In this document: one piece after another, positions 49,670 to 58,633 of the stretch
Numbering within the stretch: position 1 is the stretch's first letter
Layout of the letters: the number at the start of each line of letters is the position of its first letter
Assembly (NCBI RefSeq): GCF_900115475.1
Contig: NZ_FOWP01000007.1
Location: 207,855-271,854 of the forward strand
Reading direction: 5' to 3'
Origin: Ectopseudomonas composti
GTDB lineage: Bacteria > Pseudomonadota > Gammaproteobacteria > Pseudomonadales > Pseudomonadaceae
Length of the DNA stretch: 64,000 nt
Translations under genes and position numbers: made by a program
Notes under the pieces: model-generated
Told to the model about the DNA's origin: nothing
What the model saw: only the letters and a program-made list of their open reading frames with translations
The model's database searches: none

Positions 49670-50982
49670 TTGATGATGCTCTGCAAGGTGGCGATGCTGG
49701 CGCCAAGCTCAGCGCTGGCACCGACCTCTTGGCGCAGGAAGCGTTCGAGGCTGGGCGCCAGCTGCACGGCGCGGTCGGTCTTGGCGTCCATGCCTGGGGT
49801 GTAGCCGCCGAGCGGGATCAGCTCCTTGATCTTCTCGAAGGTGCTGTAGAACTCCTTGAACTGCCGCCCGGCCGCCAGATGCGCCGCTTCACCGACTTGG
49901 CTCATGCAGCGGCTGACCGAGGCGGAGATGTCGATCGCCGGATAATGGCCAACGTCAGCCAGACGTCGCGACAAGACGATGTGGCCGTCGAGGATGGCTC
50001 GCGCACAGTCGACGATCGGGTCCTGATGGTCGTCGCCCTCGGCCAGCACGGTGTAGATGGCGCTGAGGCTGCCGCTACCGCTCTCGCCATTGCCGGCGCT
50101 CTCCACCAACTCCGGCAGCATGCCGAACACCGACGGAGGATAGCCCTTGGTCGCCGGCGGCTCGCCGAGGGCCAGGGCGATCTCGCGCTGGGCCATGGCG
50201 TAGCGGGTCAGCGAATCGACCAGCAGCAGCACGTCCTGGCCCTGGTCACGAAAGTAGGCGGCGATGCTGTGGCACAGCTCAGTGGCCTTCAGGCGCATCA
50301 GTGGTGATTCATTGGCCGGCGCCACGACAACTACCGCCTTGCGCAAGCCCTCTTCACCCAGGGAATGGAGGATGAACTCCTGCACCTCACGACCGCGCTC
50401 ACCGATCAGCCCGACCACCACCACATCGGCCTTGGTCTGCCGGGTGATCATACCCAGCAGCACACTCTTGCCCACTCCGGAACCGGCGAACAGGCCAACA
50501 CGCTGCCCTTTGCCCAGGGTCAGTAAACCGTTGATGGCACGCACGCCAACGTCCAACGCGGCCTCCACCGGGCGCCGCTTGAGCGGATTCACCGAAGGCA
50601 GCCCGATCGGCAGCGGGTCGCGCCCACTGAGCTTGCCACGTTCGTCCAATGGTTCGCCGAGGCCGTTGACCACACGTCCGAGCCAAGACTCGTCGATCTG
50701 CAGCACGGCTTCATCCTTGGCCGGAAACACCCGCGAACCTGCAGCCAGGCCAATCGGCTTCTTGAAGGGCATGAGGTAGGTGATATCGCGGTTGAAACCG
50801 ACCACCTGGGCATCCAGCAGGCTGCCGTCGGCCTGCTCGACCCGGCAACGCTGACCGGTGCTGCGCTGGCAGCCGAGACTTTCCAGCAACATGCCGGAAA
50901 CCCGCACCAGACGCCCGGCCACCTTGGCCAGTTGCACGCCATCGAGCGAGCGCAGCGCTTCGTCGAGTTTGTAGTCGAGCAT
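49666..50982 (-). CDS. fliI: Flagellar type III export ATPase FliI (lateral-type cluster)
   Basis: A 438-residue F1-beta-like ATPase. Walker A is AGSGVGKS at residues 166-173, Walker B is DVLLLVDSLTRYAMAQRE, and the catalytic glutamate lies in GLIGERGREV. The export-ATPase signature PAIDISASVSRCM is present. FliI energises unlocking of substrates at the cytoplasmic export gate. The start at 50982 lies 4 bases after the fliH stop. The protein is slightly shorter than the polar-type FliI of Pseudomonas, mainly at the N-terminus. Confidence 0.96.
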   Translation of the reverse strand: MLDYKLDEALRSLDGVQLAKVAGRLVRVSGMLLESLGCQRSTGQRCRVEQADGSLLDAQVVGFNRDITYLMPFKKPIGLAAGSRVFPAKDEAVLQIDESWLGRVVNGLGEPLDERGKLSGRDPLPIGLPSVNPLKRRPVEAALDVGVRAINGLLTLGKGQRVGLFAGSGVGKSVLLGMITRQTKADVVVVGLIGERGREVQEFILHSLGEEGLRKAVVVVAPANESPLMRLKATELCHSIAAYFRDQGQDVLLLVDSLTRYAMAQREIALALGEPPATKGYPPSVFGMLPELVESAGNGESGSGSLSAIYTVLAEGDDHQDPIVDCARAILDGHIVLSRRLADVGHYPAIDISASVSRCMSQVGEAAHLAAGRQFKEFYSTFEKIKELIPLGGYTPGMDAKTDRAVQLAPSLERFLRQEVGASAELGASIATLQSIIK

Positions 50983-50986
50983 GCGC

Positions 50987-51679
50987 TCAGGCCTCGGTCA
51001 GGTGCAGATGTTCGGCCAGGGTGTCGATGCAAGCATCCAGACGCTGCTGGCAGCCCACGTCGGCTTCGGCCTGTGGCGTGACCACGCGGCACTCGCCCAA
51101 TGCCAGACGCTCGTCGGCCACCAGTTTCCAATTCGCCGCGCGCTCCGGCGCCAGTGCCTTGATCCGTGCGTATTCCTCGGGGCTGAGCAGCACCTGCACG
51201 TCCTCGGGCTCGCCCGGCATGCTGGTCAGGGCTTCCTCGACCAATGCCAGCAACTGGGTCGGATGCAACGTGAGTTCGCAGCGGATGACCTGCTGCGAGA
51301 CCTTCTTGACCAGCTCGAGCAGCTCCTGACGGCGCTTGTGCTCCAGCTCGCCAAGATACTGTTCGACCTTCTCGCTGATCTGCTGCAGCGGCTGCGCGGC
51401 CAGCTCAAATTCACGGCGGCCCTCACTGCGGCCCTCCTCGCGTCCGAGCTTGAGCCCCTCGTCGCGGCCCTGCTCGAAGCCGGCCTGGCGCCCGGCCTCC
51501 TCGCCTTGCTGCAGGCCGTCCTGGTAACCCTTCTCGATGCCCTGCTGAAAGCCATCGGCCATGGCCCGCTGCAGGCCGGCGGCATCGCCGCTCCAGTCTA
51601 CGGCTGGCTGGCTGCTGCGCGGGGGGAAGCGATAGGCGCGCCACGGGCGGGCGTCGCCGCTGATTACCTTGACCGTCAT
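50987..51679 (-). CDS. fliH: Flagellar assembly protein FliH (lateral-type cluster)
   Basis: A 230-residue protein. It carries the diagnostic FliH run of GxxxG repeats (about residues 56-96; GFQQGIEKGYQDGLQQG and EEAGRQAGFEQG), predicted as a long helix dimer, followed by the V-ATPase stator-like C-terminal domain (VIRCELTLHPTQLLALVEEAL). FliH binds and restrains FliI and docks it to the C ring. The ATG at 51679 is 1 base past the fliG stop; the longer frame runs into fliG and was rejected. Confidence 0.9.
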   Translation of the reverse strand: MTVKVISGDARPWRAYRFPPRSSQPAVDWSGDAAGLQRAMADGFQQGIEKGYQDGLQQGEEAGRQAGFEQGRDEGLKLGREEGRSEGRREFELAAQPLQQISEKVEQYLGELEHKRRQELLELVKKVSQQVIRCELTLHPTQLLALVEEALTSMPGEPEDVQVLLSPEEYARIKALAPERAANWKLVADERLALGECRVVTPQAEADVGCQQRLDACIDTLAEHLHLTEA

Positions 51680-51680
51680 C

Positions 51681-52745
51681 TCATTCCACCGTCTGTTCGC
51701 GGAACAATTGCACCTGCAGCTCACCACTGGCCGACATTTCGCGCACCACCGCCATGATGTCCTTACGTACCTGTTCGACACGACTCAGCGGCACCGGGCC
51801 CTGGCGGCGGTTGATCGACTCCATCTGCTGTGCCTGGCGCTTGGGCATGGCGCCGGTAATGGCACGCACCAGCTCGGGCTCGGCACCCTTGAGAGCAACC
51901 ACCCACTCTTCCAGCGGTACGGCTTCGAGCAGCGCCTGCAGCACCTCCTGGTTCTGTCGCGAGAGGATGAAGAAGTCGTACATTTCATCCTCGATGCGTT
52001 CGACCAGCTGGTCGTCATGGGCACGCAGCAGCTCGAACATCTGCCCTCGGTCGCCCTTGAATCGGTTCATGATGTCCGCCGCCTGCTTGATCCCGCGCAC
52101 CTGCGAACCTTGGGTACTGAGCACGGCCAGGCTACGTTCGATCAGTTGCTCCAGCTCGGCGATGACGTCGCTGTTGACCTCGCTGAGGTTGGCGATGCGG
52201 TATAGCAGCTCGTCCTGGCGCTCCCTGGGCATGCATTCGAGCACGTCGCTGGCCATGCCCGGCGGCAGGAAGGCGAGGAACACCGCCTGCATCTGCGCGT
52301 GCTCCTTGGCGATCAGCGCAGCGAACTGCTTGGGGTCGAGCCACTCCATCTTGGCCATCTTGGCGCGGATCTCCTCGCCGTAGATGCTGTCGAGTAGCGA
52401 GCGGGTGATTTCGCTGCCCAGCGCCTTGCTGAGCATACCGTCGAGGTAGCCACGCGAGGCGCCCTTGATGCTGCTCTGCTCCTTGTAGTCCTCGAAGAAG
52501 CGGCCGATGACGTCGGACACCATCGGTTGCTTGACGTTGGACAGGCGCGCCATCGCCTGGCTGATGCTGACGATCTCCTCGCGTGAGAAGTGTCTGAGCA
52601 CACCTGCAGAAATCTCGTCACCCATGCTCAGCATGAGAATGGCGGCCTGCTCGGAGGTACTCAGCGAGCGCTTCTGCACACGCAGGCGCATTTCCTTGGC
52701 GGTGGAACCACCGCGGCCGTCAGGCTGGGTTGAGGTCTCGTTCAT
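51681..52745 (-). CDS. fliG: Flagellar motor switch protein FliG (lateral-type cluster)
   Basis: A 354-residue switch protein. The N-terminal domain binds FliF, the middle domain binds FliM, and the C-terminal torque domain shows VPLEEWVVALKGAEPELVRA and the charged helix KRQAQQMESINRRQGP, like the stator-facing helix of E. coli FliG. The middle-domain EHPQ motif reads EHAQM (IAKEHAQMQAVFLAFLP), with alanine for the proline. The start overlaps the fliF 3' end by 26 bases. It forms the rotor-stator interface of this motor. Confidence 0.95.
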   Translation of the reverse strand: MNETSTQPDGRGGSTAKEMRLRVQKRSLSTSEQAAILMLSMGDEISAGVLRHFSREEIVSISQAMARLSNVKQPMVSDVIGRFFEDYKEQSSIKGASRGYLDGMLSKALGSEITRSLLDSIYGEEIRAKMAKMEWLDPKQFAALIAKEHAQMQAVFLAFLPPGMASDVLECMPRERQDELLYRIANLSEVNSDVIAELEQLIERSLAVLSTQGSQVRGIKQAADIMNRFKGDRGQMFELLRAHDDQLVERIEDEMYDFFILSRQNQEVLQALLEAVPLEEWVVALKGAEPELVRAITGAMPKRQAQQMESINRRQGPVPLSRVEQVRKDIMAVVREMSASGELQVQLFREQTVE

Positions 52746-54405
52746 TGCGCCCTATCCACTGTTTGATGACTTCCGAGACACGCTCGGGATCGTTCTTGGC
52801 CAGCATCTGCAGGTGTTCGATCTGTAGCTCCAGACCCGAGCCGGGCGCCGGCAGGCGAATCTCCGACAAAGGGTTTAGTTCGCCGAGCACGGTAGCGCCC
52901 GGCGTATCGTCGCCAACACGCGCCAGCAGGCGTTCGGCTGCGCGCTCGGCGTGCAGCGCCAGTTGGTCCTCGCCCTCGAGCGCCACAGGCGCGCCAGGCT
53001 GGCTGCGCTGGCTCAGGCTGCGCACTGCAGGGCGCACCACCATCAGCAACAGCAGCAGGCTGATCAGCGCGAACACGCCGAGCTTGGCCAGGTCGTGCAC
53101 CTTGGCGTTTTCCCACCAGGGCAGCAGATCCTCACCCGCCCCACCAATGCCTGCATCGGTGAAGGGGAAGATGCTCAGCGTCAGCAGATCGCCGCGCGCC
53201 TGGTTGAAGCCCACGGCACTCTTGACCATCGCAGCAAGCTCCTCGCGCGCCTCGGGTGTCCAGCCACCCTCTGGCGCCACGGCGGCATTGAGCACCACGG
53301 CGATGCTCTGCTGACGCAGGCTAAAGGGCGCATGCTTGACGTGAGTCACGCTCTGGTCGTAATCCAGCTGGCGGTTGGACTCCTTGCGCAGCGAGGTCGC
53401 CGCCTGGTTGGCATTCTCCGCCGGAGCACCCGCCTGCGCCTGATCGGCAGGCGGCTCCGGCGCGGGTTGCGGCGGACGGTTGGCCAGCGAGCCGGGAACG
53501 CCGAGGGCCAACTGGTCGAGCACGCTCTCGTCGCGCAGCACTTCATTGCGCAGACGCGGCGTCTCGCCGTAGGACTGGAAGGTCTCTTCCTTCTGACTGA
53601 AGTCGATATCGGCGGACACGCTGATACGGTAGTTACCGCCGCCGAGTACCGGCGCCAGCACCGCCTCGGCATTGGCCACGGCCTTGCTCTGGTAGTCGTC
53701 GACCACCTGCCAGTTCTGCACCGGGCCGCCCAGCGTGTCGATACCGCGCGACAGCAGTGCGCCGTACTGATCGACGACCTGCACGTTGCCGGCTTCGAGC
53801 TGCGGCACGCTGCCAGCCACCAGGTTGACGATGGCGCTGACCTGCTCCGGCGCCAGCTTGTAGCCAGGCGCCAGCTGCAGCATCACCGAGGCCTTGCCCG
53901 GCTCGCGCTTGCCGACCACGAAGGAACTGCTCTCCTGCAGCGCCAGGTGCACGCGGGCGCCCTCCACGCCCTTGAGCGCCATCACCGTACGCGCCAACTC
54001 CCCCTCCAGGCTGCGCTTGAGGCGCACATCCTGGACGAACTGGCTGGTGCCCAGCGGCTCGTCCTTGTCGAACAGCTCGTAGCCAGCCGGCACCTTGACC
54101 TGCACACCCTTGGCCGCCAGCAGCATGCGCGCACGACCGATCTGGTCCTCACGCACCAGCACCTGGCCGCTCTGCGGATGCAGGCGATAGCTGATGGCGT
54201 CGCCATCGAGCACCTGCATCACCTCGGCCGCCGGATAAGCTTCACCCGCGCCATACAGGGGACGGAAGGAACCCTGGTCGCGCCATAGGTAGAACACCAC
54301 ACCAACCGCCAGCAACGCGGCGATCAGCGCGAGGCCGATCAGGGTCATGCGAGGATCGAGTTTCAGCCCGGTGTCGGGCAGCTTGCTTCTTATGGTCTGC
54401 AGCAC
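52720..54405 (-). CDS. fliF: Flagellar MS-ring protein FliF (lateral-type cluster)
   Basis: A 561-residue protein. The first membrane helix is at about 23-44 (MTLIGLALIAALLAVGVVFY) and the second at about 435-455 (LGVFALISLLLLLMVVRPAV). The periplasmic ring-building motifs follow the first helix (FRPLYGAGEAYPAAEVMQVL, GTSQFVQDVRLKRSLEGEL, VKHAPFSLRQQSIAVVL). The C-terminal tail that binds FliG contains LAKNDPERVSEVIKQWI. FliF assembles the MS ring around the export gate. fliE lies 19 bases upstream. Confidence 0.96.
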   Translation of the reverse strand: MLQTIRSKLPDTGLKLDPRMTLIGLALIAALLAVGVVFYLWRDQGSFRPLYGAGEAYPAAEVMQVLDGDAISYRLHPQSGQVLVREDQIGRARMLLAAKGVQVKVPAGYELFDKDEPLGTSQFVQDVRLKRSLEGELARTVMALKGVEGARVHLALQESSSFVVGKREPGKASVMLQLAPGYKLAPEQVSAIVNLVAGSVPQLEAGNVQVVDQYGALLSRGIDTLGGPVQNWQVVDDYQSKAVANAEAVLAPVLGGGNYRISVSADIDFSQKEETFQSYGETPRLRNEVLRDESVLDQLALGVPGSLANRPPQPAPEPPADQAQAGAPAENANQAATSLRKESNRQLDYDQSVTHVKHAPFSLRQQSIAVVLNAAVAPEGGWTPEAREELAAMVKSAVGFNQARGDLLTLSIFPFTDAGIGGAGEDLLPWWENAKVHDLAKLGVFALISLLLLLMVVRPAVRSLSQRSQPGAPVALEGEDQLALHAERAAERLLARVGDDTPGATVLGELNPLSEIRLPAPGSGLELQIEHLQMLAKNDPERVSEVIKQWIGRNERDLNPA

Positions 54406-54424
54406 GCGTCAGCCCTCGATCCGC

Positions 54425-54760
54425 TTACAGCGGCATCTTCATGATGTCGTCGAAGGCGCTGGACAGCTTGTTGCGCACCTGCATCAGGGCGCTGAACGAA
54501 ACGCTGGCCTTCTGGCTCTCGATCATGGCACCCACCAGGTCATCGCTCTGGCCGCTGTCGACCGCGGCCATCAACTCGCCGGAACGATGTTGCTGGGCGT
54601 CGACCGCGCGCACCGCATCGTCGAAAGCCGTCGCAAAACCTGGCTCGCCGGGCTGCACGGCGAATGCCTGTGCGGGTTTGATCGGCGTCGCTTCGCCGAG
54701 GCCCTTGAGCTGCTCCATTTGGCCCAGCAGATTCTGCTGCACCTGGCTAATCGAGTTCAT
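54425..54760 (-). CDS. fliE: Flagellar hook-basal body protein FliE (lateral-type cluster)
   Basis: A 111-residue protein whose C-terminal half (VSFSALMQVRNKLSSAFDDIMKM) is the conserved FliE region that joins the MS ring/export gate to the rod; its N-terminal half is Gln/Ala-rich. AGGAG lies upstream of the ATG. It is the second gene of the minus-strand unit, 12 bases after the sigma54 activator gene. Confidence 0.92.
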   Translation of the reverse strand: MNSISQVQQNLLGQMEQLKGLGEATPIKPAQAFAVQPGEPGFATAFDDAVRAVDAQQHRSGELMAAVDSGQSDDLVGAMIESQKASVSFSALMQVRNKLSSAFDDIMKMPL

Positions 54761-54772
54761 CCTTTGCTTCTC

Positions 54773-56182
54773 CTAGACGGGAATCTGAACGCCCTGCTCG
54801 CGCATGGCGTTGAGGCGATAACGCAGTGCGCGTGGGGTCATGCCGAGGCTTTCGGCGGCCTTGGTCTTGTGCCCGCCGAAACGGCGGATGGTGTCGATTA
54901 CATGCTGGTATTCGGCCCACTTGCCGCTGGCGCGCAGCGCGGCCTTGCCGCCCTCGAGCGGCTGTGACTGCAGGCGCGGTGCCGGCTCTGGAACGCTGCT
55001 GGGTGGCAGGCTCAGGCCAAGATCCTGAGCCTGGATGTACAGGCCGTTGCGCAGGATCAGCGCACGCTGCAGACAGTTCTCCAGCTCACGCACATTGCCC
55101 GGCCAGTCATGCGCCAGCAGCGCGCGGCAGGCGTCTTCGGTCAGCAGTTCGTGACGGGCGTCCTGCGGCGCGTACTGGCGAATGAAGCGACGCGCCAAGG
55201 CCAGCACGTCCTCCTTGCGCTCACGCAGCGGGCTGATGTGCAGCGGCAGTACATCAAGACGGAACATCAGGTCGGCACGGAAACGGCCCTCTGCCACTTC
55301 CTGCTGCAGATCACGGTTGGTGGCGGCGATGATGCGCACGTCCAGGGCGATCTCGCGGCGCCCGCCCAGGCGCTCGACACGCTGTTCCTGCAACACGCGC
55401 AGCAGCTTGGCCTGCAGGCCCAGCGGCAGTTCGCCGATCTCGTCGAGCAACAACGTGCCGCCATTGGCCAGTTCGAACTTGCCGGGCTGAGCACTGACCG
55501 CACCGGTGAAGGCGCCCTTCTCATGACCGAAGAGAATGGATTCGAGCATCTGCTCGGGAATCGCCGCACAGTTCACCGCGATGAAGGGCGCATCATCCTG
55601 CGCGGAAAAGCGGTGGATATAGCGCGCCATCAGCTCCTTGCCGGTGCCGGTCTCGCCGGTAATAAGTATCGGCGCACGGGTCATGGCCACCCGCTGGGCC
55701 ATGGTAAGCAGGCGGCGGCCGGCCTGCGAGCAGGACACAAATCCCTCTTCGCCTGCGCTGGCCGACTCCTGACGACGCAACAGCGCGCTGAGCTGGGCCT
55801 CACTGAACGGCGCCAGGAGGTAATCGACACAGCCCAATTCCAGCAGCACAGCTGCTTTTTCCTGGTCGGCATACTCCACCACCGGCACCACACCAATGCG
55901 ACCGACCTGACGCAGGATCGCGCCGACCTGTGCATAAAGGGTATTGCCCGCGAGGCTGCTGACGAAAACCAGCACCAGGCTGGCGCTCTCCAGAGCACGC
56001 GGGTCCAGCTCCAGGCAGCTGGCGAAGCGGCGCACCTGAAAACCCTGGCGTAGCAGACCGCCGGTCAGCAAGCGCTCACTGGCAGCATCGGCCTGCCCGA
56101 CCACGACTATATGTTGCTGCCCCAGTTGTTCATCGAACAACTCGTCGCAGGCGTAACTTACCGTTTGAGTTGAATGCTTCAA
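54773..56182 (-). CDS. lafK: Sigma54-dependent flagellar regulator (LafK/FleQ family)
   Basis: A 469-residue NtrC-type activator. The N-terminal ~135 residues form a receiver-like fold without a usable phospho-aspartate ([14 protein letters not shown] at the acceptor position), as in FleQ and LafK. The AAA+ core has Walker A GETGTGKE (176-183), the sigma54-contact loop GAFTGA (223-228) and Walker B LLLDE (244-248), so it should open sigma54 promoters. A Fis-type helix-turn-helix ends the protein ([20 protein letters not shown]). The start is TTG at 56182, since no ATG occurs before the AAA+ domain. Its place before fliE mirrors lafK in Vibrio and Aeromonas lateral clusters; a second FleQ is the alternative. 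Confidence 0.85.
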   Translation of the reverse strand: MKHSTQTVSYACDELFDEQLGQQHIVVVGQADAASERLLTGGLLRQGFQVRRFASCLELDPRALESASLVLVFVSSLAGNTLYAQVGAILRQVGRIGVVPVVEYADQEKAAVLLELGCVDYLLAPFSEAQLSALLRRQESASAGEEGFVSCSQAGRRLLTMAQRVAMTRAPILITGETGTGKELMARYIHRFSAQDDAPFIAVNCAAIPEQMLESILFGHEKGAFTGAVSAQPGKFELANGGTLLLDEIGELPLGLQAKLLRVLQEQRVERLGGRREIALDVRIIAATNRDLQQEVAEGRFRADLMFRLDVLPLHISPLRERKEDVLALARRFIRQYAPQDARHELLTEDACRALLAHDWPGNVRELENCLQRALILRNGLYIQAQDLGLSLPPSSVPEPAPRLQSQPLEGGKAALRASGKWAEYQHVIDTIRRFGGHKTKAAESLGMTPRALRYRLNAMREQGVQIPV

Positions 56183-56661
56183 GGTAAATCACCCGTTGTC
56201 TTTCATGAGCCCGACGGCGGCATTCGACCCCGTGTTCAAAACTGCCAAGCAGATGACAGATTTTTTTCACATGGCCCCTTAATCTTTCGAAACTTCCCGT
56301 CGCCTCTATTGGTCAACTTCAGCAGCACTTGGCGGCGCGCCTTATATACGTGCGACGGATCACGGCGCGAACGTTAACAAGCGCACAGAAAATCGCCGAA
56401 TTACTTGCTGTTATTTCCTATCAACACCGGCCATTCGCTATCAAAAACAGCATTTGATATCTATTGATTTAATTTCCTGCCCTCCCCCTGCCTAGACTCC
56501 TTCCCGTCATCACTGGCCTGCAGCACTGTGCCCGGATGAATTCGACGCCTTGGCCCAAGCACTGCTGCTAACGCCTCCCGGCACATCAAAACACCCTCTG
56601 CACGCCCAGCGGACTGCTCGATGGCGCACTTGCAGTTACAACCAGGAATACAGCCCACAAC
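56183..56661. promoter_or_regulatory. Divergent regulatory gap between the lafK-like and fliM operons
   Basis: This 479-base gap is clearly richer in A+T than its flanks, especially 56395-56480 (for example TTTGATATCTATTGATTTAA). It must hold the promoters for both flagellar units. I looked for a TGGCAC-N5-TTGC sigma54 site and a TAAA-N15-GCCGATAA sigma28 site and found no convincing match on either strand; a TTGGCAG near 56245-56255 is incomplete. No gene is supported in it. Confidence 0.6.
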
Positions 56662-57501
56662 ATGACCGGGATTAAAAAAGTCCTTCATGGCGTGCCCGCC
56701 GACAGTCTGACCCGGTTGAAACCGCAGAAACTTGGCCGGCACTATCACAAGATTCCCCACTATATTCGCGAGTTCTCCAGTAAGTACCCGCGCATCATCA
56801 GCGACTACTTTCTACGCAACTATCGAATCAATCTCGAACTGCTTCGGGTCGATGTTCATGAGCACTTGGACAAGGATGCCGAGTGCCTGTATCGCTCGAC
56901 GCTGGGCAAGGTCGGTTTCGCCATGGACCGCGCCCTGCTGACCGAAGCGCTGGAGTGCTATTACGGCGGCACCTGCCTACCCAACCATGAAGCCACCCCG
57001 GTGAGCACCTCGGAACAGCGCATGCGCACGCGCCTGGGCCTGGATGTCAGCCAGTTGTTCGCCCGTTCGCTTCTCGCCGGCCAGACCTTCGGCAAGCTCG
57101 AGCCGTTCGACAATGCCTACGAAGAAGCCGACTGGGAGTACGTGGCGGAGTTTCACTTCACCAGTCACATCACCGGCAGCCAGGCATCGATCTTCATCTA
57201 CCTGGATACGCAGTTGGTCGATGAGTTGACCAACCGCCTCACCCCTCCAACGCCCCTTATGCAAAGCGGCAACTCGTTCAACCAGATTCGCCAGTTACCG
57301 GTGCGCCTGGACTGCGTGGTAGCCAGCCTGCAAATGCCTCTGTCGCAAGTGCTTGCCCTGCGCCCCGGCGACATCCTGCCGATGCGCCTGCTGGAGCGCT
57401 GCGATGTACAGATCAACCAGCAGAAGCTGTTTCGCGGCGCCATCTTCGAAGACGACGGCTCCTTGTTCCTGACTTCTCTTGAGAGCGTGAAGACCCCATG
57501 A
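56662..57501 (+). CDS. fliM: Flagellar motor switch protein FliM, lateral type without CheY-docking motif
   Basis: A 279-residue switch protein, about 40 residues shorter than polar-type FliM. The middle CheC-like domain (PHYIREFSSKYPRIISDYFL, EALECYYGGT) and the C-terminal SpoA domain (LDCVVASLQMPLSQVLALRPG) are complete. The N-terminus, MTGIKKVLHGVPADSLTRLK, lacks the LSQDEIDALL motif that binds CheY-phosphate in polar FliM, as is described for lateral flagellar motors. That predicts a motor that does not switch by standard CheY binding. Its stop overlaps fliN (ATGA). Confidence 0.9.
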   Translation: MTGIKKVLHGVPADSLTRLKPQKLGRHYHKIPHYIREFSSKYPRIISDYFLRNYRINLELLRVDVHEHLDKDAECLYRSTLGKVGFAMDRALLTEALECYYGGTCLPNHEATPVSTSEQRMRTRLGLDVSQLFARSLLAGQTFGKLEPFDNAYEEADWEYVAEFHFTSHITGSQASIFIYLDTQLVDELTNRLTPPTPLMQSGNSFNQIRQLPVRLDCVVASLQMPLSQVLALRPGDILPMRLLERCDVQINQQKLFRGAIFEDDGSLFLTSLESVKTP

Positions 57502-57869
57502 GCAGCCCCATTTCCGATAACGATTTCGACAGCCTGATCAACGACGCTGGTCTCAATCTGGATGACTCCGCCAAGGAGCCTGCGCCGGTAGAAGTACCGC
57601 CCGGCCTGCCGCAGCAGGACCTGAGCTTCTTCGGCAAGATCCCGGTCAGCGTCACTCTGGAAGTGGCCTCGACCGAAATCACCCTCAAGGAGCTGATGGA
57701 CGTCGACGCCGGCAGCGTGATCGCCCTCGACAAGCTGGCCGGCGAGCCGCTGGACGTGAAGGTCAACGGTGCCCTGTTCGCCAAGGCCGAAGTGGTGGTG
57801 ATGAACGGCAACTACGGCCTGCGCATCGTCGAGCTGTCCGGCAGCGGCCTCAGCGGGCTGGGCGTGTGA
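57498..57869 (+). CDS. fliN: Flagellar motor switch protein FliN (lateral-type cluster)
   Basis: A 123-residue protein. An acidic, flexible N-terminal third is followed by the SpoA domain (FGKIPVSVTLEVASTEITLK, DKLAGEPLDVKVNG, NGNYGLRIVEL). FliN forms the bottom of the C ring and docks FliH-FliI. It overlaps fliM by 4 bases and meets fliP at its stop codon, so the three are translationally coupled. Confidence 0.95.
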   Translation: MSSPISDNDFDSLINDAGLNLDDSAKEPAPVEVPPGLPQQDLSFFGKIPVSVTLEVASTEITLKELMDVDAGSVIALDKLAGEPLDVKVNGALFAKAEVVVMNGNYGLRIVELSGSGLSGLGV

Positions 57870-58621
57870 TGCTGCGTCGGCTGCTGCAATCCGGCCTGCT
57901 GCTGGCGGCCCTGTGCTGCCCGCTGCTAGCCCAGGCGGCGGGCGGCGACATCACCCTGTTCAACTTCAACGACACCGCAGACGGCCAGACCCTGAGCGTC
58001 AAGCTGCAGATTCTGCTGATCATGACGCTGCTGGGGTTTCTCCCGGCCATGTTGATGATGATGACCTGCTTCACCCGCTTCATCATCGTTCTGGCGATTC
58101 TGCGCCAGGCCATCGGCCTGCAGCAGAGCCCACCCAACCCGGTACTGATCGGCATCGCCCTGTGCCTTACCCTGCTGGTGATGCGCCCGGTGTGGCAGGA
58201 GATGTACACCGAGGCCTATGTACCGTTCGAGGCCGACCAGATCAGCCTCGAACAGGGTATGGGTGAAGGCAAGCGCATCCTCAGTCAGTTCATGCTGGCA
58301 CAGACCAGCAAGAACTCGCTGGAAACCCTGGTTAGCCTGGCCGGCGAGGAGATGCCCGAAGACCTGGCCCAGCTGGACTTCTCCCTGCTGCTGCCGGCCT
58401 TCGTGCTCAGCGAGCTGAAGACCGCCTTCCAGCTTGGCTTCATGATCTTCGTACCCTTTCTGGTTATCGATCTGGTGGTGGCCAGCGTACTCATGGCGAT
58501 GGGCATGATGATGCTCTCGCCGATGATGATCTCGCTGCCGTTCAAGCTAATGATCTTCGTCCTGGTCGATGGCTGGACGCTGCTGGTCGGCACCCTCACA
58601 ACCAGTATTCAGCCCTATTAG
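57869..58621 (+). CDS. fliP: Flagellar export gate protein FliP (lateral-type cluster)
   Basis: A 250-residue membrane protein with an N-terminal cleavable-type signal (LLQSGLLLAALCCPLLAQA) and four further hydrophobic segments. The FliP signature MMMTCFTRFIIVLAILRQAI and the C-terminal SPMMISLPFKLMIFVLVDGW are intact. FliP, FliQ and FliR form the export-gate core. I chose the ATG at 57869, whose A is the last base of the fliN TGA, over the adjacent GTG. No fliO gene precedes it, unlike the polar cluster. Confidence 0.95.
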   Translation: MLRRLLQSGLLLAALCCPLLAQAAGGDITLFNFNDTADGQTLSVKLQILLIMTLLGFLPAMLMMMTCFTRFIIVLAILRQAIGLQQSPPNPVLIGIALCLTLLVMRPVWQEMYTEAYVPFEADQISLEQGMGEGKRILSQFMLAQTSKNSLETLVSLAGEEMPEDLAQLDFSLLLPAFVLSELKTAFQLGFMIFVPFLVIDLVVASVLMAMGMMMLSPMMISLPFKLMIFVLVDGWTLLVGTLTTSIQPY

Positions 58622-58633
58622 CGAGGCTTCGCG

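Noticed and set aside
56230..56270. Possible sigma54 -24/-12 site around TTGGCAG on the minus strand before the lafK-like gene
   Set aside because: The -12 half lacks the TTGC core at the needed spacing.
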